Shown: positions 52,455 through 61,636, numbered from the stretch's first letter. The stretch: DNA of 64,000 nucleotides from Halobellus captivus (GCF_003697845.1 NZ_RDQE01000003.1:149174-213173); one strand, 5' to 3'. Numbers and translations: made by a program. The notes: a model not told the origin generated them from the letters alone.

Positions 52455-53408
52455 TCAGAACCGTCCGCCCGGGCCGCCGGGTCCGCCCGGACCGCCCGGT
52501 CCACGGACGCGACCGCCGCCCATCGAGACTCCGCCCGGGCCGCCCGCACGACCCGCGAGGTCGCGGTTCCGCGTGCCGAACGCGAGGCCGATCGCGAACC
52601 CGATCAGGTGGGCCACGTGGGCGATCCCGCCGACGCCGCCCGCACCCGTCGAGACGACGAGGAGCGCGGAGATCAGCGCCACACCCCACGTGAGGTACTT
52701 GAGCTTCATCGGGATCACGAAGAACAACAGGATCTCGAGGTTCGGCCGCCAGACCGTCAACACGCCGAGGATCGCGAACGTCGCGCCGCTGGCTCCGAGC
52801 ACGCCCACGAGTCCGCCGGTCGCGAGCACGAACAGCACGTGGCCGAGCCCGGCGAGGATCCCCGCGAGGAGGAAGAAGCCGAGGAACTTCCGCGACCCCA
52901 CCGCCCGTTCGACGAGCGGGCCGAAGAAGAACAGCACGATGCTGTTGCCGAGGATGTGGAACAGTCCGCCCCGCGAGTGCGAGAAGACGGAGGTGACCCA
53001 CGTCCAGACGTTGCCGATCGCGTCCGACCGCAACACGAACATCTGGCTGTGGGCCGCCTCGCCGAGGGTGAGCGTCACCGCCCACTGTGCCACGAAGGTG
53101 AGCCACATGGCCGCGAGCAACACGTAGGTGGCGTTTCCGCGGAAGTAGCCGAGCAGGCCGCCGGTTCCGGCCTCGCGCTCGATCCGCCGTTTCACTCGGC
53201 CCGTGACGCCGGCGTCGTCGGCGCCGTTCCCGCCCTCGACGCCGTCGTCGAAGCCGCTGTCGAAGACGCCGCCGGGGTCGTTCCACTCCGCGAGTCCCGG
53301 ACAGTCGTGGTTCTCCGGCAGACGGTGGTCGGCACAGAACGTCCGCCCACACCGTCGACACTGGTACGGGAGGTTCTCGTACTCCCCGCACTCGTCGCAC
53401 GTCGCCAT
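52455..53408 (-). CDS. Rhomboid-family intramembrane serine protease with N-terminal zinc finger
   Basis: A 317-residue protein. Residues 1-40 are an AN1-like zinc finger (CDECGEYENLPYQCRRCG, then FCADHRLPENHDC). The six-helix rhomboid core starts near 90. HILGNSIVLFFFG carries the H-x3-N oxyanion residues, GASGATFAILG the nucleophile Ser, and IAHVAHLIGFAIGLAFG the catalytic His. The tail is a glycine-proline repeat (GGPGGPGGPGG). It would cut membrane-anchored proteins within the membrane; the finger may choose substrates or partners. Confidence 0.9.
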   Translation of the reverse strand: MATCDECGEYENLPYQCRRCGRTFCADHRLPENHDCPGLAEWNDPGGVFDSGFDDGVEGGNGADDAGVTGRVKRRIEREAGTGGLLGYFRGNATYVLLAAMWLTFVAQWAVTLTLGEAAHSQMFVLRSDAIGNVWTWVTSVFSHSRGGLFHILGNSIVLFFFGPLVERAVGSRKFLGFFLLAGILAGLGHVLFVLATGGLVGVLGASGATFAILGVLTVWRPNLEILLFFVIPMKLKYLTWGVALISALLVVSTGAGGVGGIAHVAHLIGFAIGLAFGTRNRDLAGRAGGPGGVSMGGGRVRGPGGPGGPGGPGGRF

Positions 53409-53486
53409 TACCGCCCCTTACGGCGGCGGTCCTAAAGCGGTTTGGCTCTCGGATCGAGTCGGACTCCGTCGTCGCGAACGTCCCTC

Positions 53487-54023
53487 TTACTCCGCGACCT
53501 TCGCCTCGAACTTCTCGCGGACCTTCTCGACCTTCGGTTGCGCGTGGAACGTACAGTAGGCGTCGTCCGGGTTCTTCGCGAAGTAGTCCTGGTGTTTCTC
53601 CTCGGCGCGGTGGAACGTCTCCAGCGGCTCGATCTCGGTCACGACCTCGTCGTCGTACTCCTCGTCGAGCGCCTCGACGTACGCCGCGGCCCGCTCGCGC
53701 TGCTCCTCGTCGTGCGCCAGAACGATCGACCGGTACTGGCTCCCCACGTCGGGTCCCTGCCGGTTCAGCTGTGTCGGGTCGTGGATCGTGAAGAACGCCT
53801 CCAGCAGGTCGTCGTAGGCGATGACCTCGGAGTCGTACTCGACCTGGACGACCTCCGCGTGGCCGGTCTCGCCCGAGCAGACCTCCCGATACGTCGGGTT
53901 CTCCGTGTGGCCCCCGGCGTACCCGGAGGTCACCGACTCCACGCCCGAGAGCTCCTCGAGCGCCGCCTCGACACACCAGAAGCAGCCGCCGCCGAACGTC
54001 GCCGTTTCGAGGTGTTCCGTCAT
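53487..54023 (-). CDS. msrA: Peptide methionine sulfoxide reductase MsrA
   Basis: A 178-residue repair enzyme for S-methionine sulfoxide. The catalytic Cys14 sits in GGGCFWCVEA, and SGYAGGHTENPTYREVCSGETG and LEAFFTIHDPTQLNRQGPDVG follow in family order. Resolving cysteines typical of some MsrA tails are not evident at the end, where there is only YCTFHAQPK. Start ATG 54023. Confidence 0.95.
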   Translation of the reverse strand: MTEHLETATFGGGCFWCVEAALEELSGVESVTSGYAGGHTENPTYREVCSGETGHAEVVQVEYDSEVIAYDDLLEAFFTIHDPTQLNRQGPDVGSQYRSIVLAHDEEQRERAAAYVEALDEEYDDEVVTEIEPLETFHRAEEKHQDYFAKNPDDAYCTFHAQPKVEKVREKFEAKVAE

Positions 54024-54136
54024 GCGCCCACCTAGGGGCGCGAGCCTCTTAAACACCGTCCGAGGGAGCCCGTCAGAGCGTGCCGGTCCTCGTCGCCGAA
54101 CGGTAGACCTTTGCCGTCCCCCCTCCGAGCCGTGGT

Positions 54137-54541
54137 ATGGTCTCGCTGGGACTGGTGGTGGCGCGGTTCAACGGCTCCGTGACGGAGCCGATGGCCGAGG
54201 CCGCCCGGGAGGCGGCGGCCGAGCGCGACGCGGTCGTCGTCGACGAAGTGAGCGTGCCGGGCGCGTACGACAGCCCGCTCGCGGCCGATCGGCTGGCGCG
54301 GCGAGAGGACGTCGACGCGGTCGCCGTCGTCGGCGCGATCGTCACCGGCGACACCGACCACGACCGCGTCATCGCGAACGCGACCGCGGAGAAGCTCACG
54401 GAGGTGAGCCTCGACCGCGACACCCCCGTCACGTTCGGCGTGAGCGGTCCGGGGATGTCCGGGGCGGAGGCTCGCGAGCGGATAGACAAGGGCGCGGAGG
54501 CCGCTCGCGCCGCCATCGACCTCACGGAGGAGCTCGACTGA
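54137..54541 (+). CDS. ribH: 6,7-dimethyl-8-ribityllumazine synthase
   Basis: A 134-residue lumazine synthase, the penultimate step of riboflavin synthesis. It has LGLVVARFNGSVTEPM at the N-terminus, SVPGAYDSPLAADRL, VVGAIVTGDTDHDRVIANAT (with the catalytic His) and TPVTFGVSGPGMSGAEARER. The length suits a core subunit of the family. Flavin supply matches the many flavoproteins in this window, but there is no direct link. Confidence 0.94.
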   Translation: MVSLGLVVARFNGSVTEPMAEAAREAAAERDAVVVDEVSVPGAYDSPLAADRLARREDVDAVAVVGAIVTGDTDHDRVIANATAEKLTEVSLDRDTPVTFGVSGPGMSGAEARERIDKGAEAARAAIDLTEELD

Positions 54542-54615
54542 CGAACTCCCACGGGTGACGGATCCCCACGATCGACGAAGCTCACGACCGAACGACACAC
54601 GACCAACGGAACACA

Positions 54616-55770
54616 ATGACCGACGCATACGACTACTCCGACCGGATCGGACGCGTAGAGCCCAGCGCGACGCTGGCGATATCGAACCTGGCCGCCGAGA
54701 AGGAGGCCGAAGGGGCGGACATCGTCGACCTCTCGGTGGGCGAACCCGACTTCGACACGCCCGAGAACGTCGTCGAGGCCGGCAAGGCGGCCCTCGACGC
54801 GGGGCATACGGGCTACACCTCCTCGAACGGGATCCCGCCGCTCCGCGAGGCGATCGCGGCGAAGCTCCGCGGCGACGGGATCGACGCGACCGCCGACGAG
54901 GTGGTCGTCACTCCCGGCGGCAAACAGGCGCTCTACGAGACGTTCCAGACGCTGATCGACGACGGGGACGAGGTGGTCCTGCTGGACCCCGCGTGGGTCT
55001 CCTACGAGGCGATGGCGAAGCTCGCCGGCGGCGACCTCTCCCGCGTCGACCTGGCTCCGCACGGTTTCCAGCTGGAGCCCGCCCTCGACGACCTCGCCGA
55101 GGCGGTCTCGGACGACACCGAACTCCTCGTCGTCAATTCCCCGTCGAACCCGACCGGCGCGGTGTTCTCGGAGGCCGCGCTCGAGGGCGTCCGCGACCTC
55201 GCGGTCGAACACGACCTCGCCGTGATCTCCGACGAGATCTACGAGCGGATCGTCTACGACGCGGACCACGTCTCGCTCGCGAGCCTCGACGGGATGGCCG
55301 ACCGCACGGTGACGGTCAACGGCTTCTCGAAGGCGTACTCGATGACCGGCTGGCGGCTCGGCTACCTCCACGCGACCGAGGCGTTCGTCGGCCAGGCGGG
55401 CAAGCTCCACTCGCACTCCGTCTCGTGTGCGACCAACTTCGTCCAGCGTGCGGGCGTCGAGGCGCTCGAGAACACCGACGAGTCGGTCGAGGAGATGCGC
55501 GAGGCGTTCGCCGACCGCCGAGACCTGCTCGTCGACCTGTTCGACGAGCACGGCGTCGACGTCGACGTCGGCGACGGCGCGTTCTACATGATGATCCCGG
55601 TGGACGAGGACGACGCCGACTGGTGTGAGCGGGCCATCGAGCAGGCCTCAGTCGCGTGTGTTCCGGGTGGCGCGTTCAACGCGCCCGGATTCGCGCGGAT
55701 CTCCTACGCCGCGAGCGAGGAGCGTCTGCGCGAAGCGGTCGACCGGCTCGTCGAGAACGACCTGCTCTGA
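54616..55770 (+). CDS. Class I/II aminotransferase (aspartate aminotransferase type)
   Basis: A 384-residue PLP enzyme. Landmarks are VDLSVGEPDFDTPENVVEAG, GHTGYTSSNGIPPLREAIA, NSPSNPTGAVF, ISDEIYERIVYD and the PLP lysine in NGFSKAYSMTGWRLGY, with the Arg that binds the substrate carboxylate in FARISYA. It likely moves amino groups between aspartate or aromatic amino acids and 2-oxoglutarate. It starts 74 bp after ribH on the same strand. Confidence 0.93.
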   Translation: MTDAYDYSDRIGRVEPSATLAISNLAAEKEAEGADIVDLSVGEPDFDTPENVVEAGKAALDAGHTGYTSSNGIPPLREAIAAKLRGDGIDATADEVVVTPGGKQALYETFQTLIDDGDEVVLLDPAWVSYEAMAKLAGGDLSRVDLAPHGFQLEPALDDLAEAVSDDTELLVVNSPSNPTGAVFSEAALEGVRDLAVEHDLAVISDEIYERIVYDADHVSLASLDGMADRTVTVNGFSKAYSMTGWRLGYLHATEAFVGQAGKLHSHSVSCATNFVQRAGVEALENTDESVEEMREAFADRRDLLVDLFDEHGVDVDVGDGAFYMMIPVDEDDADWCERAIEQASVACVPGGAFNAPGFARISYAASEERLREAVDRLVENDLL

Positions 55771-55840
55771 GCGATCGGCTCCGACGGCCGGGTGGGCTCC
55801 ATTCGGTCGGTCCCCGTTCACTTCGCTCCCGCCGGTGGGA

Positions 55841-55849
55841 TTTTATATA
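55841..55849 (+). promoter_or_regulatory. TATA box of the universal stress protein gene
   Basis: TTTTATATAC (55842-55851) is a strong TATA match about 30 bp before ATG 55879, giving a very short or absent leader. Confidence 0.55.
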
Positions 55850-55878
55850 CCCGTGCGGATGGTTCCCCTGGTGACGAC

Positions 55879-56358
55879 ATGTACAAGCACATACTGTATC
55901 CCACGGACGGGAGTGCCGGCTCCGAGGCCGCGATAGCACACGTACGGGAGATCGCCGAGGCGTTCGACGCGACGGTTCACGTGTTACACGTCGTCGACAC
56001 GCGCCAGTTCTCCCTCGGGATGAGCGGTAACTACATGTCCGGCCCGAAAGGGTACGGGAGGGATCGACCGTCGGAGGACGAACGGAAACGTGAACTCGAG
56101 GAACGCGCCACGCCGTTCGTCGAGGAGCTCGCGGGCGAGTTCGAGGGGATCGAAACGATACCCGCGGTTCGTGGAGGGAATCCCCATAAGGTCATCCTCG
56201 AGTACATCGACGAGAACGACATCGACCTCGTCGTGATGGGCACGGAGGGGCGCACCGGCGTCGAGCGCTACCTCCTCGGGAGCGTCTCCGAGAAGGTCGT
56301 CCGGCTGGCCGACCCGCCGGTGGTCACGGTTCGCGCCGACGCGGCCGACGACGAGTAA
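55879..56358 (+). CDS. Universal stress protein (UspA family)
   Basis: A 159-residue UspA-fold protein. It begins MYKHILYPTDGSAGSEAA and ends with the ATP-binding pattern GTEGRTGVERYLLGSVSEKV (G-x2-G-x9-GS) and PPVVTVRADA, so it should bind ATP. ATG 55879 is preferred by both the TATA spacing and the family start; the upstream frame lacks conservation. Probable stress-response role in the cytoplasm. Confidence 0.93.
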   Translation: MYKHILYPTDGSAGSEAAIAHVREIAEAFDATVHVLHVVDTRQFSLGMSGNYMSGPKGYGRDRPSEDERKRELEERATPFVEELAGEFEGIETIPAVRGGNPHKVILEYIDENDIDLVVMGTEGRTGVERYLLGSVSEKVVRLADPPVVTVRADAADDE

Positions 56359-56480
56359 CGGCCGGCGGCGGGTCGCTCGGTTCCGACGGGCGGGTCGTTC
56401 GAACCGACCTGCTCGACCGTTCGATCCCGGCCGGTCGGCCGTTCCGAAACCCTTACTCCCGGTCCGTCGTACCTCCCGGT

Positions 56481-56792
56481 ATGACAGACACGTCGGATCC
56501 GGACGGCTCGGGCGGGGACGACCCCGCCGTCGACGTCGCCGAAGTGGAGCACGTCGCGGAGCTGGCCCGCGTCCGCCTTGCGGAGGGTGAAACGGCGGCG
56601 TTCGCCGACCAGTTCGCGGAGATCCTCGAGTACTTCGAGGCGCTCGACGAGGTGCCCGACCTCGACCGTGAGGAGGACCTCGTCAACGTGATGCGCGAAG
56701 ACGAGATCGAGGAGGGACTCACACAGGAGGAGGCGCTCTCGAACGCCGCGGAGACGGAGGACGGCTTCTTCAAGGGGCCGAAGGTGTCGTAG
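56481..56792 (+). CDS. gatC: Asp/Glu-tRNA amidotransferase subunit C
   Basis: A 103-residue GatC with VDVAEVEHVAELARVRLAEGE, FAEILEYFEALDEV and a C-terminal LSNAAETEDGFFKGPKVS, all typical. An acidic lead of about 20 residues precedes the core. It wraps and stabilises GatA in the GatCAB complex that makes Gln-tRNA or Asn-tRNA. The stop directly abuts the gatA start. gatB is not in the window. Confidence 0.95.
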   Translation: MTDTSDPDGSGGDDPAVDVAEVEHVAELARVRLAEGETAAFADQFAEILEYFEALDEVPDLDREEDLVNVMREDEIEEGLTQEEALSNAAETEDGFFKGPKVS

Positions 56793-58103
56793 ATGGCGGC
56801 CGACTACAACCTGTTCATCACCGAGGAGACGATCGAGGGCGATCCCGACACCTCGGGGCCGCTCGCGGGCGCGACCGTCGCGGTCAAGGACAACATCTCC
56901 ACCGCGGGCGTCCGGACGACCTGCGGCTCGGAGATGCTCGCCGACTACGTCCCGCCGTACTCCGCGACCGTCGTCGAGCGGCTGACCGACGCGGGCGCGA
57001 CGGTCGTCGGGAAGACCAACATGGACGAGTTCGGGATGGGAACCACCACGGAGACCTCCGCGTTCGGTCCGACGCGGAACCCCGTCGACCCCGAACGCGT
57101 ACCGGGAGGCTCGTCGGGCGGGTCCGCGGCAGCGGTCGCCGCGGGCGAGGCCGACGTGGCGCTCGGATCGGACACGGGCGGCTCCGTGCGTTGCCCGGCC
57201 GCGTTCTGTGGCGTCGTCGGGATCAAGCCCACCTACGGGCTCGTCTCGCGGTACGGTCTCGTCGCGTACGCCAACTCGCTCGAGCAGATCGGCCCGATCG
57301 CGGGCACCGTCGAGAGGGCCGCCGAGGCGCTCGACGTCATCGCCGGCCCCGACCCGAACGACGGGACGACCCGCGATCCGCGCGAGGTCGAGGGTGTGAA
57401 CCCGGGCGTTCCCGAGGGCGGATACGCCGCGGCCGCCGACGGCGACGTGGACGGACTGACCGTGGGCGTGCCGACGGAGCTGTTCGACGGGGCCGACGAG
57501 CGCGTGGTCGAGACGGTCGAGGCCGCGATCGCCGACCTCGAGGCGCAGGGCGCGGAGACGACCGAGATCTCCCTCCCCTCCGTCGAGCACGCGGTCCAGG
57601 CGTACTACGTGATCGCCACGAGCGAGGCCTCCTCGAACCTCGCGCGGTTCGACGGGGTGCGGTACGGCCACCGCGCCGACTCCGAGGGCAACTGGAACGA
57701 GTCGTTCGCCGAGACCCGCGAGGCGTTCGGCGCGGAGGTCAAACGGCGGATCCTGCTCGGGACCTACGCGCTCTCGGCGGGATACCACGACAAGTACTAT
57801 CGGAAGGCCCAGGACGCCCGCGAGTGGGTTCGACGGGACTTCGACGACGCCTTCGCCGACGTGGACGTGATCGCGTCGCCGACGATGCCCGTGCTCCCCT
57901 TCGAGCTGGGCGAGAGCCTCGACGACCCGCTCCGGATGTACCTCGCGGACGCGAACACGACGCCCGTCAACCTCGCGAACCTGCCGGCGATCTCGGTGCC
58001 CGCGGGCGAGGCCGACGGGCTCCCGGTCGGCCTCCAACTCGTCGGCCCGAAGTTCGACGAGGCGACCGTGATCCGCGCGGCGAGCGCGGTCGAGGACCGA
58101 TGA
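56793..58103 (+). CDS. gatA: Asp/Glu-tRNA amidotransferase subunit A
   Basis: A 436-residue amidase-signature enzyme that releases ammonia from glutamine for the amidotransferase. The Ser-cisSer-Lys triad is visible: Lys32 in AVKDNIST, the cis-Ser in VPGGSSGGSAA (about 105-113) and the nucleophile Ser131 in GSDTGGSVRCPA. The length is slightly short of the bacterial norm, as in other haloarchaea. The start touches the gatC stop and its own stop overlaps the next start by four bases (ATGA). Confidence 0.95.
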   Translation: MAADYNLFITEETIEGDPDTSGPLAGATVAVKDNISTAGVRTTCGSEMLADYVPPYSATVVERLTDAGATVVGKTNMDEFGMGTTTETSAFGPTRNPVDPERVPGGSSGGSAAAVAAGEADVALGSDTGGSVRCPAAFCGVVGIKPTYGLVSRYGLVAYANSLEQIGPIAGTVERAAEALDVIAGPDPNDGTTRDPREVEGVNPGVPEGGYAAAADGDVDGLTVGVPTELFDGADERVVETVEAAIADLEAQGAETTEISLPSVEHAVQAYYVIATSEASSNLARFDGVRYGHRADSEGNWNESFAETREAFGAEVKRRILLGTYALSAGYHDKYYRKAQDAREWVRRDFDDAFADVDVIASPTMPVLPFELGESLDDPLRMYLADANTTPVNLANLPAISVPAGEADGLPVGLQLVGPKFDEATVIRAASAVEDR

Positions 58104-58606
58104 GCCTGACCGACGAGGAACTGGACCGCCTCGCGGACGTGGTGCGGCTCCAGCCGACGAAGAACTCCGAGCTGGAGGAGGCCTGGGGCGTCGACGGCGG
58201 CAGCGAGGTCCACCGCTACCTCGAGAACCACCTCAAGGACTACTACTACCGCGACGACGACAGCCTGATCCGGGCGACCGCGGAGGCGAACGACCTCGTC
58301 GACGTCGAGCCCGGCATCGAGGCGGACGCGGTCGCGAAGGGAGCCGCCCCCGACACGATCCGCGTCCCCGAGCTCGAAGCCCGTGTGTTCGCGGTCGTCG
58401 CCGGCCCGGACGAGCGCTCGCAGTCGGTCGTGAGCGTCCTCGAGGAACTCCGGGAGACCTACGACATCGACCCCGACGTGGGGGAGGTCCGTCGTGCGCT
58501 CCGGAGCCTGGAGCGGAAGAACGTCGTCGAGGTGGTCTACCGGACGGTGCCGACGTTCCGGCTCGCGGTCGAGCGGGACGCGGTCACGGTGGAAGTCACC
58601 GAGTAG
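58100..58606 (+). CDS. DUF5797-type haloarchaeal protein
   Basis: A 168-residue protein with EELDRLADVVRLQPTKNSEL and AWGVDGGSEVHRYLENHLKD at the N-terminus, a helical DNA-binding-like region, and a second winged-helix-like half (VSVLEELRETYDIDPDVGEV, then RRALRSLERKNVVEVVYRTV). I believe the family is DUF5797, of unknown function. It overlaps gatA by 4 bp (ATGA), so it is made with the amidotransferase subunits. A regulatory role is possible but not shown. Confidence 0.8.
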   Translation: MSLTDEELDRLADVVRLQPTKNSELEEAWGVDGGSEVHRYLENHLKDYYYRDDDSLIRATAEANDLVDVEPGIEADAVAKGAAPDTIRVPELEARVFAVVAGPDERSQSVVSVLEELRETYDIDPDVGEVRRALRSLERKNVVEVVYRTVPTFRLAVERDAVTVEVTE

Positions 58607-58641
58607 CGCCCCCGAGCGGCGGTCACTCCGCCGGATCCGGC

Positions 58642-59646
58642 TCAGTCCTCCGCCGATCCGCCGGCCGTGGCGTCCATCCCTCCCGTGACCGCGCCGGACT
58701 CCTCAACTACGTCCCGCCGCGACTGGAGTTTCCCGGCCAACACCATGCCGACGTAGACCGCGACGGCGACGAGGACGATCGTGCCGCCGGCGGTCGCCTC
58801 GTACCGGTACGACAGCGTGATACCGACTATCACGGCGATCTCCGCGAGAACCACGGACGCGAGGAGCGCCTCGCGGAAGCCGCGGGCGACCTGGGCGGCC
58901 GCGGCGACGGGCACGACGAGCATCGCGGCGACCAGAATCACGCCCATGATCTGCATCGCACCGACGACGACCATCGCGGTCAGGGTCGTCATGAGGCGGT
59001 TGTACCAGGGGACGTTCAGGCCGGCGACGCGGGCCGCGGTCTCGTCGAAGGTGACGTACAACAGCTGCTTGTAGGTGACCGTCACCACGATCGAGACGAC
59101 GAGAAAGAGCACGACGAGAAGCGCCGCGTTCTCCCGTGAGACCGTCGCGAGGTTGCCGAACAGGTACTGGTTGATCCCGACGGCGAGCCCGCCGGTGTTC
59201 AGACTGATGAGGACCGCCCCGAGCGCGAACCCCGTCGAGAGCACGATCGCCATCGAGACGTCGTTGTACGCGTCTGTGATCTCCGAGATCAGCTCGATGG
59301 CGAGCGCGGCGAGCATCGCGACGACGACCGCCGTGACGTACGGGGATATCCCCGTGCCGAGAAGCGAGTTGACGAACAGCCCGACCGCGACGCCCGCGAA
59401 GGCGGTGTGTGCCAGCGCGTCGCCGATGAGCGCCATCTGTCGGTGGACGAGGAACGTCCCCACGAGCGGAGCCATGACCGCGATCAGCCCCCCGACGAGG
59501 AACGCGTGGTGCATGAAGACGTAGTCGAGCATTCCGATCCCGAACGCGTCGCCGACCGCGGCCAGGGCGTCGCTCCACAGCCCGATCAGCCACGCGAGGA
59601 GGTCGTACGGAGCCCGGACCGCGTCGCCGATGAGGGGGGCGGTCAT
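58642..59646 (-). CDS. znuB: Metal ABC transporter permease (ZnuB/TroC family)
   Basis: A 334-residue membrane protein with about nine hydrophobic segments. It begins with a cytosolic lead and HAFLVGGLIAVMAPLVGTFL, then GDALAHTAFAGVAVG, a well-kept ABC-3 family segment with the His that lines the metal path. VGAMQIMGVILVAAMLVVPV is also typical. It forms the channel for zinc or manganese. It overlaps the ATPase gene by 4 bp. Confidence 0.92.
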   Translation of the reverse strand: MTAPLIGDAVRAPYDLLAWLIGLWSDALAAVGDAFGIGMLDYVFMHHAFLVGGLIAVMAPLVGTFLVHRQMALIGDALAHTAFAGVAVGLFVNSLLGTGISPYVTAVVVAMLAALAIELISEITDAYNDVSMAIVLSTGFALGAVLISLNTGGLAVGINQYLFGNLATVSRENAALLVVLFLVVSIVVTVTYKQLLYVTFDETAARVAGLNVPWYNRLMTTLTAMVVVGAMQIMGVILVAAMLVVPVAAAAQVARGFREALLASVVLAEIAVIVGITLSYRYEATAGGTIVLVAVAVYVGMVLAGKLQSRRDVVEESGAVTGGMDATAGGSAED

Positions 59647-60524
59647 CTCCCGTCACCTCCGTTTCTCCCATCGAGATCTCCCTTCCTCCCGTCGGGGTCT
59701 CCCTTCCTCCCGTCGGGGTCTCCCTTCCTCCCGCCGAGGTTCGTCCCGTACGCCCGGTCGAGGGCGTCGCTCTCGGCGAAGGCCGTCGGCGATCCGTCGA
59801 AGTACACCTCGCGGTTGAGACAGATCACTCGCGAGGCGTGCTCGAGGACGGCACCGATGTCGTGTTCGACGAGGAGTATCGTCATCCCCTCATCGTTGAG
59901 GTCGGAGAGCAGCTCGAAGAAGGCGTCCACCGACTCGGCGTCGACGCCGACCGTCGGCTCGTCCAAGACGAGGAGTTCGGCCTCGCCGGCGAGCGCCCGC
60001 GCGATGTACGCCCGCTGGCGCTGTCCCCCGGAGAGGGCCGTTATCTTCCGATCGGCGAGTCTCTCCATCCCCACCGTCCGGAGCGCCTCGCGGACGCGTT
60101 CGCGGTCCGACTGGGTCACCCGGCCGAACCCGGCGTGGGGGAACCGTCCCATCAACACGACCTCCGCGACCGTGATGGGCATCCGCTTCGTGTTCTCGGT
60201 CACGTCCTGTGCGACGTAGCCGACGCGTTCGCGCTCCGCGAACGCGAGCGAGGGGTGACCGAGCAGCCGGCAGCTCCCGGCGTCGGGCTCGTGGAGGCCT
60301 AAGGCGAGCCGCAACAGCGTGCTCTTGCCGGAGCCGTTCGGACCGATGACCCCGACGTAGTCGCCGCGGTCGACGCCGAACGAGACGTCCTCGACCACGG
60401 GTGCCGCGGCGTATCCGAACGTGAGATCGACGACGTCGACGACGCGGTCGGCCTCCCCGTTCTCGCCCGACCGGTTCGTTTCGACCGCGTCGACGCCGAT
60501 CGATGGGATCCCTTCGAACGACAT
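59643..60524 (-). CDS. znuC: Metal ABC transporter ATP-binding protein (ZnuC/TroB family)
   Basis: A 293-residue ATPase. Walker A GPNGSGKST, Q-loop YVAQDVTENTKRMPIT, signature LSGGQRQRAYIARAL, Walker B LLVLDEPTVGVDAES and the switch His in LLVEHDIG are all present. After the core, the C-terminus holds a tandem repeat of the heptapeptide GRKGDPD (about three copies), encoded by a 21-bp DNA repeat. This tail is not part of the family and is probably disordered. Confidence 0.92.
   Translation of the reverse strand: MSFEGIPSIGVDAVETNRSGENGEADRVVDVVDLTFGYAAAPVVEDVSFGVDRGDYVGVIGPNGSGKSTLLRLALGLHEPDAGSCRLLGHPSLAFAERERVGYVAQDVTENTKRMPITVAEVVLMGRFPHAGFGRVTQSDRERVREALRTVGMERLADRKITALSGGQRQRAYIARALAGEAELLVLDEPTVGVDAESVDAFFELLSDLNDEGMTILLVEHDIGAVLEHASRVICLNREVYFDGSPTAFAESDALDRAYGTNLGGRKGDPDGRKGDPDGRKGDLDGRNGGDGR
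59667..59735. repeat. 21-bp tandem repeat, about three copies, inside the znuC C-terminus
   Basis: The unit CTCCCTTCCTCCCGTCGGGGT repeats in phase with codons and encodes a GDPDGRK-type heptad. Two copies are almost identical and the edges are degenerate. The copy number could vary between strains without breaking the frame. Confidence 0.85.
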
Positions 60525-60528
60525 GGTA

Positions 60529-61596
60529 TCAGGGCTCGAAGTTCCGGCCGTAGTCGACGAAGCTCACGTCCTCGGGCGAGTCGACGCCGAGGAGGATCCG
60601 GAACGTCCGCGCGTTGACCTCGCGGGCGATGTCGAAGTATCCCCAGCCGCGCTCGGCCCACGACTCCGCGGTCCCGGCGTACGGGGTCACGGGGTAGTAC
60701 GCCTCCACGTCGGTCTGTTCGAGCAACTGCCTCGCCGAGCGGATCGGCTCGAAGACCGCCGCCCCGATGTGTCGGATGTCGTTCTCGGCGATCGTCTCCT
60801 GGGCCCGGCGCATGTCCGCGGGGCGAACGTCGCCGTTGGCCGCGAGGTTCACCACGAGCGGCTCGATGGTGGTCGCATACCGGTCGGAGAGGTAGCCGAA
60901 CGCGTTGTGCGCGGCGAGGAAGACCACGTCGCGCTCCGCCTCCGCGAACAGCGTCTCCCAGTCCGCGTCGACCCCGTCGAGTTCGGCCTCGAGGGCCGCC
61001 GCGTTCTCACGGATCACCTCCTCGGCGTCCGGAGCGACGTCCGTCAGCCCGCTCGCGAGGTTCTCGACCGAGCGTTTCGCGCGCTGTGGGTCGAGCCAGA
61101 AGTGCGGATCCTTCGCGCCCTCGACCGCCTCGTCCTCGGTGAGCCCCTCGCCGAGATCGATCAGGTCGATCCCCTCCCGGCTGTTTATCAGGACCGTCTC
61201 GGTCGACTCGGACGCGAGCGCGTCGATCGCGCGGTCGGCCCACGGCTGGAAGTCGGGGCCGACGTGGATGAAGGCGTCCGCGTCGGTGATCCGCCGCTGT
61301 ATCGACGGGTCCGGCTCCCACCCGTGGCCGTGGAGGCCCGTCGGGACCAGGTTCTCGACGGTCACGCCCGTTCCCTCCGCCAGCCGCCGTCCGAAGTCGT
61401 AGAACGTGAAGAACGACGCGACGACCGTGGGTCCGTCGTCGTTCCCGTCGTCACCGTTCCCGTCGGCACCCGGTGTCGCCGATCCTCCCAGACAGCCGGC
61501 GACCCCGCCCGCGAGGCTCCCGGCACCGAGGGCGAGGACTCGACGCCGCGAGACCCCCGTGTCGTTTCGTTCCGTCCCGTCTCCATCGACGCTCAT
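60529..61596 (-). CDS. znuA: Metal ABC transporter substrate-binding lipoprotein (ZnuA/TroA family)
   Basis: A 355-residue cluster A-I binding protein. A Tat motif VSRRRVLALG leads to the lipobox GVAGCLGG, so it is exported folded and lipid-anchored. Metal ligands are suggested by His in VPTGLHGHGWEPD, DPHFWLDPQ and LAAHNAFGYLSDRY, plus a late Asp in LLGVDSPED. There is no His-rich loop such as zinc-specific ZnuA often has, so manganese is as likely as zinc. The gene starts the operon znuA-znuC-znuB. Confidence 0.9.
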   Translation of the reverse strand: MSVDGDGTERNDTGVSRRRVLALGAGSLAGGVAGCLGGSATPGADGNGDDGNDDGPTVVASFFTFYDFGRRLAEGTGVTVENLVPTGLHGHGWEPDPSIQRRITDADAFIHVGPDFQPWADRAIDALASESTETVLINSREGIDLIDLGEGLTEDEAVEGAKDPHFWLDPQRAKRSVENLASGLTDVAPDAEEVIRENAAALEAELDGVDADWETLFAEAERDVVFLAAHNAFGYLSDRYATTIEPLVVNLAANGDVRPADMRRAQETIAENDIRHIGAAVFEPIRSARQLLEQTDVEAYYPVTPYAGTAESWAERGWGYFDIAREVNARTFRILLGVDSPEDVSFVDYGRNFEP

Positions 61597-61636
61597 TGGC
61601 TTCCCGTCCGCCCGGGAGACGCATAGTCTTTGCGTA

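Noticed and set aside
52480-52560. Glycine-proline-coding repeats at the rhomboid 3' end as a mobile or minisatellite element
   Set aside because: They are short, in frame and explained by the low-complexity protein tail.
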